A program made the translations under genes and the position numbers. Source: an uncultured Clostridia bacterium (GTDB lineage: Bacteria; Bacillota; Clostridia; TANB77; CAG-508). Taken from it: 58,867 nucleotides of DNA. The notes under the pieces were generated by a model. The model was not told the origin of the DNA. It saw nothing but the letters and a program-made list of their open reading frames with translations, and did not search any database. The DNA lies in NCBI GenBank assembly GCA_947624655.1, contig CANQLH010000010.1, forward strand, positions 1 through 58,867. The letters run 5' to 3'. Shown one piece after another: positions 1-8,727 of the stretch (positions are counted from its first letter, which is position 1; each line of letters opens with the position of its first letter).

Positions 1-62
1 GATGAATTTTATATCACCTGTATTTTATAAAAATTTATATAAAAGAAAAAAATTTACACACC

Positions 63-608
63 AGTCTTGACAAACTCACAAAAATAGATGTTAGTAAATT
101 TAATACGTCAAAAGTGACCACGATGTCTGATATGTTCAACGAATGCTATGCATTAACAGAGTTAGACTTAGGTTCCTTCGACACGACGAGTGTCACAGAT
201 ATGAATGACATGTTTTATTATTGTAAATCGTTAACTCAATTAGACTTAAGAACTTTTGATACCAGAAGTGTGAAAAACATGCACGGGATGTTTCACAAGT
301 GTCAAGCTTTGGAAAAGTTAAATGTTAGTTCTTTTAATACGGCCCAAGTAACGGATATAGGATTTATGTTTGCTTATTGCGAGTCGTTAACTGAGTTGAA
401 TTTGAGTTCTTTCGTAACAACCAGTGTGGACTATGTTAATATGGTGTTCGGAGGCTGTACGAAACTCAAAGTAATATATGTGGGCAAAGGCTGGGATGAC
501 AGCCTCTTTCGGTACAAACTCTTTTTCGGGGTGTGGCACCAATGGAGTAACACATATATAATGAAGTGTAGAACAGGGGGACGTCTTCAAGAACTCTTCC
601 AACATTAA
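63..608 (+). pseudogene. BspA-like leucine-rich-repeat protein fragment
   Basis: The reading frame carries about five repeats of the BspA/DUF285 type, with recurring units such as LTELDLGSFDTTSVTDM and MF-x-x-C. Such repeats occur in surface-exposed proteins. The repeats begin abruptly near base 63 after an A/T-rich stretch with no signal peptide or convincing ribosome site, so the 5' part of the gene is missing. A GTG at 114 is the first possible internal start. Codon use is more GC-rich than in neighbouring genes (ACG, GTG, TCG are common), which suggests recent transfer. At 510-512 an in-frame CGG occurs. Unshifted, the frame runs to 608. With a +1 shift it reads GTNSFSGCGTNGVTHI and stops at 559-561, and the FSGC piece looks more like the repeat family. 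I call it a partial or decayed gene. Confidence 0.6.
510..512 (+). other. Possible CGG +1 recoding site in LRR fragment
   Basis: An in-frame CGG (codon 133 counted from the GTG at 114) follows TTT and precedes T, so a +1 shift reads GGT (Gly). The shifted frame gives an FSGC motif like the upstream repeats but stops 16 codons later. It is weaker than the eleven sites in core genes because the gene is a fragment and the correct C-terminus is unknown. Confidence 0.35.
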
Positions 609-678
609 TGTTACTTCTGCTGTCGGTCGAGAATGTAGCGTGGTGACCCAATTTATAAATCTATGAATAGACAAAAAC

Positions 679-731
679 AGCCTAGTCACAATTGGAAATT
701 TATTCCAGTTAAGACTAGGCTAAAATTATTC
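679..731 (+). terminator. Stem-loop terminator after the LRR fragment
   Basis: AGCCTAGTC (679-687) pairs with GACTAGGCT (713-721), with a second inner pairing TTGGAA/TTCCAG, followed by a weak A/T-rich tail. The 722-832 stretch beyond it shows no other feature. Confidence 0.6.
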
Positions 732-832
732 TGCTACTTTGAGTACTTCAAATTCTCTTTCATAATTTCTCACATCAGTTTAATGCTTGACTGTTCATAG
801 GATATGTATTTTACTCAGCGATAACGTTATTT

Positions 833-1690
833 CTAATTCAAATTATACAAATTTCCTTCAATGCAAAGTCTTGCTCTTACAACTGTTTTTTCATCAGCTT
901 TTAAAGCATTTTCTAGGAATTCAGGATGTTCTATTAAAAACTGTCTCATTGTTCCATCAGGGTCTTTATAGAATTTGTTTAAAAGTTCATTTTGTTCTTC
1001 ATTAATGATACCTAATTCCATAGCTTTCTTGAACATATCAGGTGCAATTTGTACTAATGAATGTGCATCAATACCAAGAGATTTTAATCTTTCAACTCCG
1101 CCTTGCATTCTATCTACAACGACGATACTCCATATAATTTCAGCTCCAAGAGATTGAATAGCAGGAATCCAAGCACGTACATAGCTAGATGCGACAGTGA
1201 TTAAATCTGCAACATGTAAAACCTTTTTACCTTGTAAATCAGTTTTTACAACTGTTTCAGAAAAGTCAGGTGTACTAACAACTGATGATAAATCTTTAAA
1301 TATCGAAATGTGTGGTTTACCTAAAAGGTAAGCAACAACATTAGAGAAAAACCAATCTCTTCTTTCTCCTCCTGAAACATAGTCAATTTCGTCAACATTA
1401 AAATTATTTTTTACAAAAGAAACCATTTCATCAATAACTTCTTTGTAAATAGGATTATTATTGTATTGAGCTAAAGTCTTATCAAGAATTTTCTTAGGTA
1501 ACTCAAGTTTTTTATCTTTCTCTAAATCAATAAAGCTTAAAAATTCAACAGCACTTTCTTCACTTCCGTAAAGAAAATGAGCGTTAATAAAATAAGGTCC
1601 AATTTTTCCTGATGTATACCAGAAAGGCTTATTATTAGGACAAACTTTAAATGCATTTGTTTTAAATAAATACGAAACTAAATTACTCAT
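833..1690 (-). CDS. pyrE: Orotate phosphoribosyltransferase-like protein
   Basis: The 285-residue product has a type I phosphoribosyltransferase fold signature. The segment VLHVADLITVASSYVRAW resembles the PRPP-binding loop, and YVSGGERRDWFFSNVVAYLL is the preceding core strand and helix. In the pathway this enzyme would join orotate to PRPP to give orotidine monophosphate, the substrate of PyrF encoded nearby. The protein is longer than classical PyrE (about 210 residues), with extra N- and C-terminal segments, and the PRPP loop is degenerate (ADLITVASS rather than DDVITTG). A regulatory or divergent phosphoribosyltransferase is therefore possible. I chose the ATG at 1690 because GGAGG lies 5 bases upstream; an earlier ATG at 1702 would overlap that site. 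It is divergent from pyrC, and both have consensus-like promoters in the 180-base gap. Confidence 0.75.
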   Translation of the reverse strand: MSNLVSYLFKTNAFKVCPNNKPFWYTSGKIGPYFINAHFLYGSEESAVEFLSFIDLEKDKKLELPKKILDKTLAQYNNNPIYKEVIDEMVSFVKNNFNVDEIDYVSGGERRDWFFSNVVAYLLGKPHISIFKDLSSVVSTPDFSETVVKTDLQGKKVLHVADLITVASSYVRAWIPAIQSLGAEIIWSIVVVDRMQGGVERLKSLGIDAHSLVQIAPDMFKKAMELGIINEEQNELLNKFYKDPDGTMRQFLIEHPEFLENALKADEKTVVRARLCIEGNLYNLN

Positions 1691-1751
1691 ATAAACCTCC
1701 ATATATTGTTATTATATATTATAAAAATAAAATTTAATTTTTCACACATAT

Positions 1752-1780
1752 ATAATACCTAAAAAAGCGTATAAAGTCAA
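1752..1780 (-). promoter_or_regulatory. Sigma-A type promoter of pyrE
   Basis: On the reverse strand TTGACT (1780-1775) and TATTAT (1757-1752) are separated by 17 bases, about 60 bases upstream of the pyrE start. Confidence 0.6.
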
Positions 1781-1811
1781 GAAAAAACAAGAAAATTAAG
1801 AAAAATAACAC

Positions 1812-1840
1812 TTGAAAAGCACGAAGTAACATGATATGAT
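1812..1840 (+). promoter_or_regulatory. Sigma-A type promoter of the pyrC operon
   Basis: TTGAAA (1812-1817), a 17-base spacer and TATGAT (1835-1840) precede pyrC. The expected transcript start near 1847 leaves a leader of only about 25 bases. There is no room for a PyrR-type attenuator, and an upstream ATG at 1836 would lie inside the -10 box, which supports the start at 1872. Confidence 0.65.
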
Positions 1841-1871
1841 AAATAAAAAATTAACCTTAGGGGGTAAAATT

Positions 1872-3143
1872 ATGAAATTGTTATTAAAGAACGGAACAGT
1901 ACTAGATTATGCAAGTAATACAAACGAAAAATTAGATGTACTTATTGAAAATGGAAAAATTATAAAAATTGAGAAAAACATAAAAGAAGAAGCTGACAAA
2001 GTACTTGATTGTACAAATCTATATATAATGCCAGGAATGATAGATATGCATTGCCACCTAAGAGAACCAGGATTTGAACATAAAGAAACAATAGAGACAG
2101 GCTCAAGAAGTGCAGTAAAAGGAGGATTTACAACAATATGCCCAATGCCGAACACAAAGCCAACTCCAGATAATGTAGAAGTATTAAAACAAATAATACA
2201 AAAAGCAAAAGAGGTAAATTTGTGCAACGTACTTCCATTTGCAAGTGTAACAAAGGGAGAAAAGGGCGAAGAACTTGTTAATTATAAAGAACTTAAAGAA
2301 GCAGGAGCAATAGCATTTTCAGATGATGGAATGCCAGTAACTAATGCTAGAATGGTAAGAAATGCGATGATAGAAATAAATAAAATAGGAACATTTTTAT
2401 CAGAACACTGTGAAGAAAAATCAGTTTCAGCAGGTGCAATAAATGCAGGAGAGATAGCTGAAAAGCTAGGCGTAGAAGGCGTACTACCAGAAGCAGAAGA
2501 AATAATGGCATCAAGAGATATAGTAATTGCAGAAACAAATAACTTACATACACATATATGCCATATAAGTACAAAAACATCAGTTAATATGATTAGAGAT
2601 GCTAAAAGAAGAGGAGTTAAAGTAACTTGTGAAACTTGCCCACACTACTATTTCTTTACACAAGAGGAAGTATTAGAAAGCGGAGTAAATGCAAAGATGA
2701 ACCCACCTTTAAGAACAGAAAAAGATAAAGAAGCAATAATTAAAGGGTTACAAGACGGAACAATAGATGCAATAATTACAGACCACGCACCACATACAGA
2801 AGAAGAAAAGGCAAAAGGGTTAGCTTCAGCACCAAATGGAATAATCGGATTTGAAACAGCACTTCCAGCTACAATAACAGCACTTGTAGACACAGGAAAA
2901 ATCACATATTTAGATATGTGCAGACTTATGTCATATAACCCAGCAAAATTATTAAAAATAGATAGGGGAGAAATAAAACTTAATGCAGTTGCAGACCTTA
3001 CAATATTTGACCCTAATATAGAATACACATATACAAAAGAAAGCATAGTATCAAAATCAAAGAATACACCATTTATTGGAAAGAAACTAAAAGGACAAGT
3101 AATATATACAATAGTTGGTGGAGACATTAAGTTTGAAAAATAA
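1872..3143 (+). CDS. pyrC: Dihydroorotase
   Basis: This amidohydrolase cyclises N-carbamoyl-aspartate to dihydroorotate in cytosolic pyrimidine synthesis. The 423-residue protein has the metal-binding DMHCHLREPG motif near residue 55, a TTICPMPNTKP segment, conserved histidines in LHTHICHIST and TCPHYYFF, and IITDHAPHTEEEK near residue 300. These are typical of the type I bacterial enzyme. The start at 1872 follows AGGGGG at proper spacing; the in-frame ATG at 1836 lies in the promoter. The gene is intact and contains no CGG codon. It heads an operon with pyrF, pyrK and pyrD. Its last codons form the left arm of an inverted-repeat element that lies before pyrF. Confidence 0.95.
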   Translation: MKLLLKNGTVLDYASNTNEKLDVLIENGKIIKIEKNIKEEADKVLDCTNLYIMPGMIDMHCHLREPGFEHKETIETGSRSAVKGGFTTICPMPNTKPTPDNVEVLKQIIQKAKEVNLCNVLPFASVTKGEKGEELVNYKELKEAGAIAFSDDGMPVTNARMVRNAMIEINKIGTFLSEHCEEKSVSAGAINAGEIAEKLGVEGVLPEAEEIMASRDIVIAETNNLHTHICHISTKTSVNMIRDAKRRGVKVTCETCPHYYFFTQEEVLESGVNAKMNPPLRTEKDKEAIIKGLQDGTIDAIITDHAPHTEEEKAKGLASAPNGIIGFETALPATITALVDTGKITYLDMCRLMSYNPAKLLKIDRGEIKLNAVADLTIFDPNIEYTYTKESIVSKSKNTPFIGKKLKGQVIYTIVGGDIKFEK

Positions 3144-3257
3144 TCAGCATCTTGCGTCGTTGTTCTTCGGAAAGAAAATCCTTGAGAGTACAAAAAGTAG
3201 CTTTAAGGTATTTCTTCCTTGAACGCCTAGTAATATACTAATTCTTTTTCAAACTTA
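3128..3257. repeat. Palindromic intergenic element between pyrC and pyrF
   Basis: TAAGTTTGAAAAATAATCAG (3128-3147) pairs with CTAATTCTTTTTCAAACTTA (3238-3257), with three mismatches. Inside, a second imperfect pairing joins the GGAAAGAAAATCCTTGA region (3169-3185) to TTAAGGTATTTCTTCC (3204-3219). The element of about 130 bases overlaps the stop codon of pyrC and fills most of the pyrC-pyrF gap. It has no coding potential. It could be a REP/MITE-like repeat or a processing structure in the operon mRNA. Confidence 0.6.
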
Positions 3258-3293
3258 TTAGTAAAAGGAAAAAAATAGAAAGGAGCTTTAAAA

Positions 3294-4231
3294 ATGGAAA
3301 ATGCAATAGACAAACTAATTGATAAAATCAAAGAAAAAAACAATCCAACAGTTATAGGACTTGACCCAAGATATGATATACTACCAAACTGCATAAAAGA
3401 AAAATATACGAAAGATATAGAAGGCGCAGCAAAAGCTATAATAGAATTTAATAAAAGATTAATAGATGCAACGTGTGACATAATTCCAGCTGTAAAGCCA
3501 CAGATTGCATTTTATGAAATGTTTGGAATACCTGGAATGAAGGCTTTTGAAGAAACCTGTAAATATGCCAAAGAAAAGAAAATGATAGTAATTGCAGATA
3601 TGAAAAGAGGGGACATTGGAACAACTGCAAAAGCATATTCTAATGCAGCAATAGGAAAAACAAGTATAGGAGAAATTGAACAAAGTATATTTGATGTAGA
3701 ATTTGTTACAGTTAATCCATATCTTGGAACAGACGGAGTATTACCATTTGTAGAAGATTGCCAAAAATATGGAAAAGGAATATTTGTATTAGTTAAAACA
3801 TCAAATAAATCTTCAGGAGAATTACAAGATTTAGTTACAGAAGATGGAGAAAAAATTTATGTAAAAGTTGCAAAACTTGTTAATGAATGGGGAAAAGAAT
3901 TAATACGGAAAATATGGATATAGTAGCATATCATCAGTTGTTGGAGCAACATATCCAAAGCAACTAGAAGAATTAAGAAAAGTTATGCCTCATTCTTACT
4001 TTTTAATACCAGGTTATGGAGCACAAGGAGGAAAGGCAGAAGATATTGCATTAGGCTTTGATAATGAAGGCCTTCGGAGGAATTGTAAATGCTTCAAGAA
4101 GTTTAATTTGTGCATATAAATCAGAAATGTGGAAAGATAAGTATAACGAGACAAATTTTGAAGAAGCAACAAGAGCAGAGGCAATACGTATGAGAGATGA
4201 ACTTAATTTAAAAGTTAATAAAAGGGGGTAA
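3294..4231 (+). CDS. pyrF: Orotidine 5'-phosphate decarboxylase (two CGG +1 sites)
   Basis: The enzyme decarboxylates OMP to UMP, the last step of UMP synthesis. The continuous frame codes for 204 residues and then meets CGG at 3906 and a stop five codons later. Shifting +1 at 3906 (Gly205, in [17 protein letters not shown]) and again at 4075 (Gly261, in [12 protein letters not shown]) gives one 311-residue protein of normal length for the subfamily-2 enzyme. Active-site segments include VIGLDPR near the start, [11 protein letters not shown] near residue 100 and the C-terminal phosphate-binding GGIVNASR. The start follows AAAGGAGC. The stop lies 4 bases before pyrK. No other lesions are visible, so I read this as a functional recoded gene rather than a pseudogene. 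Confidence 0.9.
3906..3908 (+). other. CGG +1 recoding site 1 in pyrF
   Basis: The context is ATA CGG A. Reading GGA after skipping C restores LIGKYGYSS. The unshifted frame stops at 3921-3923. Confidence 0.85.
4075..4077 (+). other. CGG +1 recoding site 2 in pyrF
   Basis: The context is CTT CGG A, in phase with the frame set by site 1. Reading GGA restores [11 protein letters not shown], the conserved phosphate-binding segment of OMP decarboxylase. Confidence 0.85.
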
Positions 4232-4235
4232 AGCA

Positions 4236-5013
4236 ATGCCAGTTCATGCTAAATGTAAGTTAGTAAAAAAGGAAAAGCTAAAGGAAGATATTTTCAAGTT
4301 TTCAGTAGAAGCAAAGGAAATTGCAAATACTGCAAAACCACGGACAATTCTTAGAAATAAGAGTAACAGATGAAATAGAACCATTACTTAGAAGACCAAT
4401 AAGCATATACAATATAGAAGAAAATATTGTAGAATTTGTATTCCAAGTAAAGGGAAAAGGAACTGAAATACTATCTTCTAAAAAAGAGGGAGACATTATA
4501 GACATAATGGGACCTCTAGGCCAGGGCACATTTAATTTTGATGGAAAGAAAAAAATTGCAATAATAGGAGGAGGAATAGGAATATTCCCACTATATGAGC
4601 TTGCAAAGGAAGCAAGGAAAACAGCAGAAATTAATATGTATCTTGGTTTTAGGAATAAAGAATTTGTAGTATTAGAAGATGAATATAAAAAATTATCTAA
4701 TAAATTTGTACTAACAACTGATGATGGAACGTATGCTCAAAAAGGCTTTGCAATAGATTATCTAAAAGAAGATATACAAAAAGAAAAAATAGATGCAATA
4801 TATGCTTGTGGTCCACTTCCAATGCTTAAAGCTGTTCAAACACTCGCAAAAGAAACAAAGATACCTTGCCAAATTTCATTAGAAGAAAGAATGGGATGCG
4901 GAATAGGTGTATGCCTTGGTTGTGCTGTAAAAGTTAATGCAGGAGAGCAATTAGTATATACTCATGTTTGCAAAGCTGGACCTGTTTTTGACGCAAATAT
5001 AGTAGAGATATAA
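4236..5013 (+). CDS. pyrK: Dihydroorotate dehydrogenase electron-transfer subunit (one CGG +1 site)
   Basis: PyrK carries FAD and a [2Fe-2S] cluster and passes electrons from the class 1B PyrD to NAD. The gene starts at ATG 4236, 4 bases after the pyrF stop, and reads [18 protein letters not shown] at 4341 (unit 36) breaks the frame exactly at the flavin-binding PGQF motif; a +1 shift gives [14 protein letters not shown] and a 258-residue protein of normal length. Downstream are RRPISIYN (flavin binding), an [14 protein letters not shown] nucleotide-binding loop, and the C-terminal cysteines of [14 protein letters not shown] with a later HVC for the iron-sulfur cluster. Without the shift, only a fragment from the middle of the gene could be translated. 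Confidence 0.92.
4341..4343 (+). other. CGG +1 recoding site in pyrK
   Basis: The context is CCA CGG A. Skipping C reads GGA and restores the PGQF motif. CCA re-pairing on CAC after a P-site slip would be poor, which argues for decoding in the A site. Confidence 0.85.
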
Positions 5014-5026
5014 AGGAGGAAAGTAC

Positions 5027-5936
5027 ATGAATACAGAGGTAAATTTAGCAGGAATAAAAATGAAAAATCCAGTAACAGTTGCATCAGGTACATTTGGATA
5101 TGGTAGAGAGTTTGATGAATTTATAGATTTGAATAAATTAGGTGGAATTATAACAAAAGGTACATCTTTAAAGCCAAGACCACGGAAATAAGCCACCAAG
5201 AGTTTGCGAAACTACGGCGGGAATGCTTAATTCAATAGGACTTCAAAATCCTGGAGTAGAGTATTTTATGGATAATGATTTACCATGGCTTAAGAAATTT
5301 GATACTAAAATAATAGTAAATGCGTGTGGTAGTTCAATAGATGAATATGTAGAACTTGCAAAGGTATTAAATACACTTGATATAGATGGAGTAGAGCTTA
5401 ACCTATCTTGCCCAAATGTTAAAGCAGGATGTATGGCATTTGGTACATCTTATGAGGGAGTAAAGCAGGTTACATCTGAGGTAAGAAAGGTGTTAGATAA
5501 ACCACTAATTGTAAAATTAACACCAAATGTAACAGATATAGTTGAACCTGCAAAAGGTGCAGAAGATGCAGGAGCAGATGGGGTGTCACTAATAAATACA
5601 TTACTTGGAATGAGTATAGATATTGAAAAGCAAAGACCATTTTTAGCAAATAATATGGGAGGACTTTCAGGACCAGCTGTAAAACCTGTTGCTGTACGCA
5701 TGGTATATCAAGTAGCACAAGCTGTGAAGATTCCAGTACTTGGACTTGGAGGGATTGTAACTGGAAAGGATGTAATAGAATTTATGCTTGCTGGTGCTAC
5801 TGCTATCTCGATTGGAACTGGCAATTTTATAGAACCAGAGACAAGTATTAAAGCAATAGAAGGCGTAGAAGATTACATGAGACGCCATAACATAGATGAT
5901 ATAAATAGTATAATCGGGAAAGTTCAGATGAATTAA
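5027..5936 (+). CDS. pyrD: Dihydroorotate dehydrogenase, class 1B catalytic subunit (one CGG +1 site)
   Basis: This FMN enzyme oxidises dihydroorotate to orotate, and its partner PyrK is encoded immediately upstream. ATG 5027 follows AAAGGAGG 13 bases after pyrK. Early residues [14 protein letters not shown] are the usual PyrD N-terminus. CGG at 5183 (unit 53) lies in the conserved KPRPGN segment; without a shift the next codon but one is a stop. A +1 shift continues as [24 protein letters not shown] and yields 302 residues, the family norm. Later motifs are [10 protein letters not shown] with the catalytic cysteine segment, [10 protein letters not shown], and [10 protein letters not shown] for FMN phosphate binding. 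Confidence 0.93.
5183..5185 (+). other. CGG +1 recoding site in pyrD
   Basis: The context is CCA CGG A followed by AATAAG; the zero frame reads CGG AAA TAA. Skipping C reads GGA AAT AAG and restores RPGNKPPR. The preceding codon CCA is shared with the pyrK site. Confidence 0.85.
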
Positions 5937-5953
5937 GTGTGATGAGGGATTAA

Positions 5954-6085
5954 ATAAAAAATGCAATCGTAAGATATAAAAATAGAGAGGCTTTTTTATA
6001 TAAGGAATTAAAAAGTTATTATGAATATGAAAAAGATAAGGATGAGATAATTGAAAAACAATTATTTAATTTGGCATTACAATAA
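5954..6085 (+). pseudogene. Short open frame, possible gene remnant
   Basis: A 43-codon stop-to-stop frame after pyrD encodes a lysine/glutamate-rich helical peptide (including REAFLYKELKSYYEYEKDKDE) with no start codon or ribosome site. It may be a relic of a gene displaced by the nuclease downstream. The rest of the 5937-6177 gap shows nothing beyond the ribosome site AAAGGAG before 6178. Confidence 0.2.
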
Positions 6086-6177
6086 CAAGGACAAGAGAAA
6101 AATGATATAGAAGATCAAAAAATTAAAGATAGATTTATATCAATATGAAATAAAAAAATTACCAAAAGGAGTTTAAA

Positions 6178-7983
6178 ATGGATTTTGAAAAATATGGAAT
6201 AGAAAGAGATAATATAAAAAATATATTAGGATATATTGAAAGTGGACAGATAGCCATTCCTGAATTACAAAGACCGTTTGTATGGAAACCAAAACAAATT
6301 AAGGAATTGATTGAATCTTTATATAAAGGATTACCAACAGGCTTCATCGTTGTATGGTCAAATGAAAGTATAAAACTTAAGGATGGCTCTACTTCAGTTG
6401 GAAAGAAAATTATTATTGATGGACAACAAAGGATTACAGCACTTAGAGCTGTGTTGCTTGGTCAAGCAGTAGTTACTTCTGAATATAATGAAAGAAATTT
6501 TCAGGTTGCATATAACCCTTTTACCGAAAAATTTGAAACATATAAACCTATACATGACAAAAGTTCAAAGTGGATAAAAGATATATCAATATTTTTTAAT
6601 AATAATAGTTATAGTGAGACTTTAAAATTTGTTAGAAAGTTTGTATCTGAAAATTCAGATATGAATGATGATGAGTTACTTGAAAAGATTGATAAGATAA
6701 AGAAAATTGCAGATAGAGAAGTTGGGGTTGTAAATTTAAGCCCAAAATTATCTATTTCAGAGGCTACTAATATTTTTAATTTGATGAATAGTAAAGGAAC
6801 AAGATTAGGACAAGAAGATTATATAATGGCTAAATTATCGTCTGATGAAAAATATGATGGATATTATTTATGGAAAACGATTGATTATTTTTGTAAGGGT
6901 ATGCATGATAAGAAGTACATAAAAGAAATAAAACAAAAAGATCCTGACTTTTTTAATACAGAATACTACAATGCAATTAAATGGGTGGAAAAATATGATA
7001 GTAATATTTATATTCCAACATATAATGATATTCTTAGGGTTAGCTATGCAACAGTTTTTAGTGAGGGAATATTAAAGAAATTATCAGATTTATTAGATGG
7101 AAGAGATTTTAAAACAAAATCGAATGAAGAAAATATAGCAAAAGAAACATTTGAAAAATTAAAAAAAGGATTATTTGCTTGTGTTAATGAACATAATTTT
7201 AAACAATTTAATTTATTTATTGAAGGGACAGGGTTTAAATATTATAAATTAATTAACTCGCAATCTTCATTAAATAGTGCATATGTTATGTATTTAAATA
7301 TAAGAAATAACAATTTAATAGATAAAATTGAAATATGCAGTTATATTCAAAAATGGTATATAATGTCACTTCTTACAGGAAGATACTCATCTTCAAGTGA
7401 GTCCGTGCTTGATCAAGATGTTAGACGTGTTAATGAAAGAGGATTTATTGAATATTTTAAAGAACTAGAAAGTACACAATTAAATAATGAATATTGGAAT
7501 ACTTTATTAATTCACTCACTAGAGTCAAGTTCAACATTAACACCTGCATATTTGGTATATTTGGCTGCTCAAATAAAGAATCAAACAAACTCTCTGTTTT
7601 CTTCAACGATAACAGTTGATTCAATTATAAAAATAAAAGGAGATGTGCATCATATTTTCCCAAAAGAGCATCTTTCTCATAATGGGATAAAGGATCAAGA
7701 AAGAACTAACCAAGTTTGTAATTATGCATATATTGATACAAATGTTAATATAGATATAGGCGATAATTCTCCAAGAGAATATTTTAGTTATGTATTAAAA
7801 AATAGTACACCTAATAATACAATGGGATATGTGAAATCCGATAAAGAGTTTTACAAAAATCTCGAAGATAATTGTATTCCAAAAGAAGTATTAAACTATG
7901 ATTTTAAAAATTATGAATCTTTTTTAAAGAAGAGAAGAGTACTAATTTCAAAGTATATAAAAGAATATTATGAATCATTATAA
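6178..7983 (+). CDS. DUF262/DUF1524 (GmrSD-like) nuclease
   Basis: The 601-residue protein has an N-terminal DUF262 ParB-like NTPase domain: IPELQRPFVWKPKQIKELI near residue 30, YKGLPTGFIVVW near 55, and IDGQQRITALRAV near 80. The C-terminal DUF1524 domain has an HNH-type motif in VHHIFPKEHL near residue 490. This fused pair defines GmrSD-type IV restriction enzymes, which attack phage DNA with modified bases. Related DUF262 proteins serve in other anti-phage systems. The start follows AAAGGAG. Codon use is extremely AT-rich and there is no CGG. It lies outside the direct repeats that bracket the integrative element but next to them, as is common in defence hotspots. The substrate cannot be told from the sequence. 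Confidence 0.8.
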   Translation: MDFEKYGIERDNIKNILGYIESGQIAIPELQRPFVWKPKQIKELIESLYKGLPTGFIVVWSNESIKLKDGSTSVGKKIIIDGQQRITALRAVLLGQAVVTSEYNERNFQVAYNPFTEKFETYKPIHDKSSKWIKDISIFFNNNSYSETLKFVRKFVSENSDMNDDELLEKIDKIKKIADREVGVVNLSPKLSISEATNIFNLMNSKGTRLGQEDYIMAKLSSDEKYDGYYLWKTIDYFCKGMHDKKYIKEIKQKDPDFFNTEYYNAIKWVEKYDSNIYIPTYNDILRVSYATVFSEGILKKLSDLLDGRDFKTKSNEENIAKETFEKLKKGLFACVNEHNFKQFNLFIEGTGFKYYKLINSQSSLNSAYVMYLNIRNNNLIDKIEICSYIQKWYIMSLLTGRYSSSSESVLDQDVRRVNERGFIEYFKELESTQLNNEYWNTLLIHSLESSSTLTPAYLVYLAAQIKNQTNSLFSSTITVDSIIKIKGDVHHIFPKEHLSHNGIKDQERTNQVCNYAYIDTNVNIDIGDNSPREYFSYVLKNSTPNNTMGYVKSDKEFYKNLEDNCIPKEVLNYDFKNYESFLKKRRVLISKYIKEYYESL

Positions 7984-8153
7984 AATATTTTTCTAGATAT
8001 AAAAAGTTTAAACTAAAGAGAAGCAAAGTATGAATTTATAATAAGTATATGAATATCGTAAAAGAGGAACTTATTTTAGAATAAGAGATTATACATGGAA
8101 GGATTTAAAATAGGGGCACATTCAGAATTGTTTAAAAAGATAATGTTTTACGC

Positions 8154-8168
8154 CTCATAACCCGAAGG
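8154..8168. repeat. 15-base direct repeat resembling the initiator tRNA anticodon arm, left copy
   Basis: CTCATAACCCGAAGG recurs exactly at 25336-25350, so the two copies bracket the integrase element. The string matches the anticodon loop and 3' stem of bacterial initiator tRNA-Met (CAU), a typical tyrosine-recombinase attachment core. No intact tRNA gene surrounds either copy, so this is a candidate att relic rather than a proven site. Confidence 0.4.
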
Positions 8169-8426
8169 AACTCGTCGCAAACGAAATATCGCTTGCGACA
8201 TTTTTTCAAAATGCGCTATGCGATAATCGTTGCTCCTCGTCTTTTCGCAAAAAGTCACGCTCTGTTCGGCTAATCCTTTGTAAACGCAGGATTTTACGCC
8301 TCACTATCGCTACCAACTTTTTGCGATTATATAGTGAAATTTATTATATTATTTATTAAAAATATGGTTATTTTTACCAATTTGCTAGTTTACAATAATG
8401 CTAAAATTACGCATTATTATGTCTAT

Positions 8427-8446
8427 TTGGGAAAAAGTTGGGAAAA
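8427..8446. repeat. 20-base direct repeat, candidate attachment site, integrase end
   Basis: TTGGGAAAAAGTTGGGAAAA is identical to 25196-25215. It lies about 280 bases beyond the 3' end of the integrase gene, and its twin lies just past the last cargo gene. The pair would delimit an element of about 16.8 kb. Confidence 0.5.
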
Positions 8447-8727
8447 GTAAACACACCAAACTACTGAAACTCTAATAAAAAATCATAAAAATTCACTAAT
8501 TTATATTAAAAAAATTATAAAAGGCAATGGGAAAATTCAAAAAATAAACTTCGTCTTACTTCGTTAGATTTCATTTGAAACGCAGTCACATATAAAATAT
8601 ATGCTCCCTTGCCTTTCAAATTCATCTGCCTTGTAATACTTGTTTCTTTTTTGAATTGCCTTTTTTAATTATCGTGAAAATTTGTAACGGCTTTTTGCCA
8701 TTTGTGAAAATTAGAAAAAAGTTAGAA

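Larger units (their letters stand above)
7984..8727. other. Long intergenic region at the left edge of the integrative element
   Basis: No credible gene is present. The segment 8130-8340 is much more GC-rich than its surroundings and contains inverted pairs (CGCAAACGAAATATCGCTTGCG near 8176, shown here in part; CGCAAAAAGT near 8256 with ACTTTTTGCG near 8322). Two sequences recur beyond the far end of the element and are listed separately. Confidence 0.45.

Noticed and set aside
5954-6085. A real small gene after pyrD
   Set aside because: There is no start codon or ribosome site; kept only as a possible remnant.
8130-8340. Disrupted tRNA gene at the left repeat
   Set aside because: Only 15 bases match the initiator tRNA anticodon arm; neither acceptor nor T-arm sequences can be found around it.
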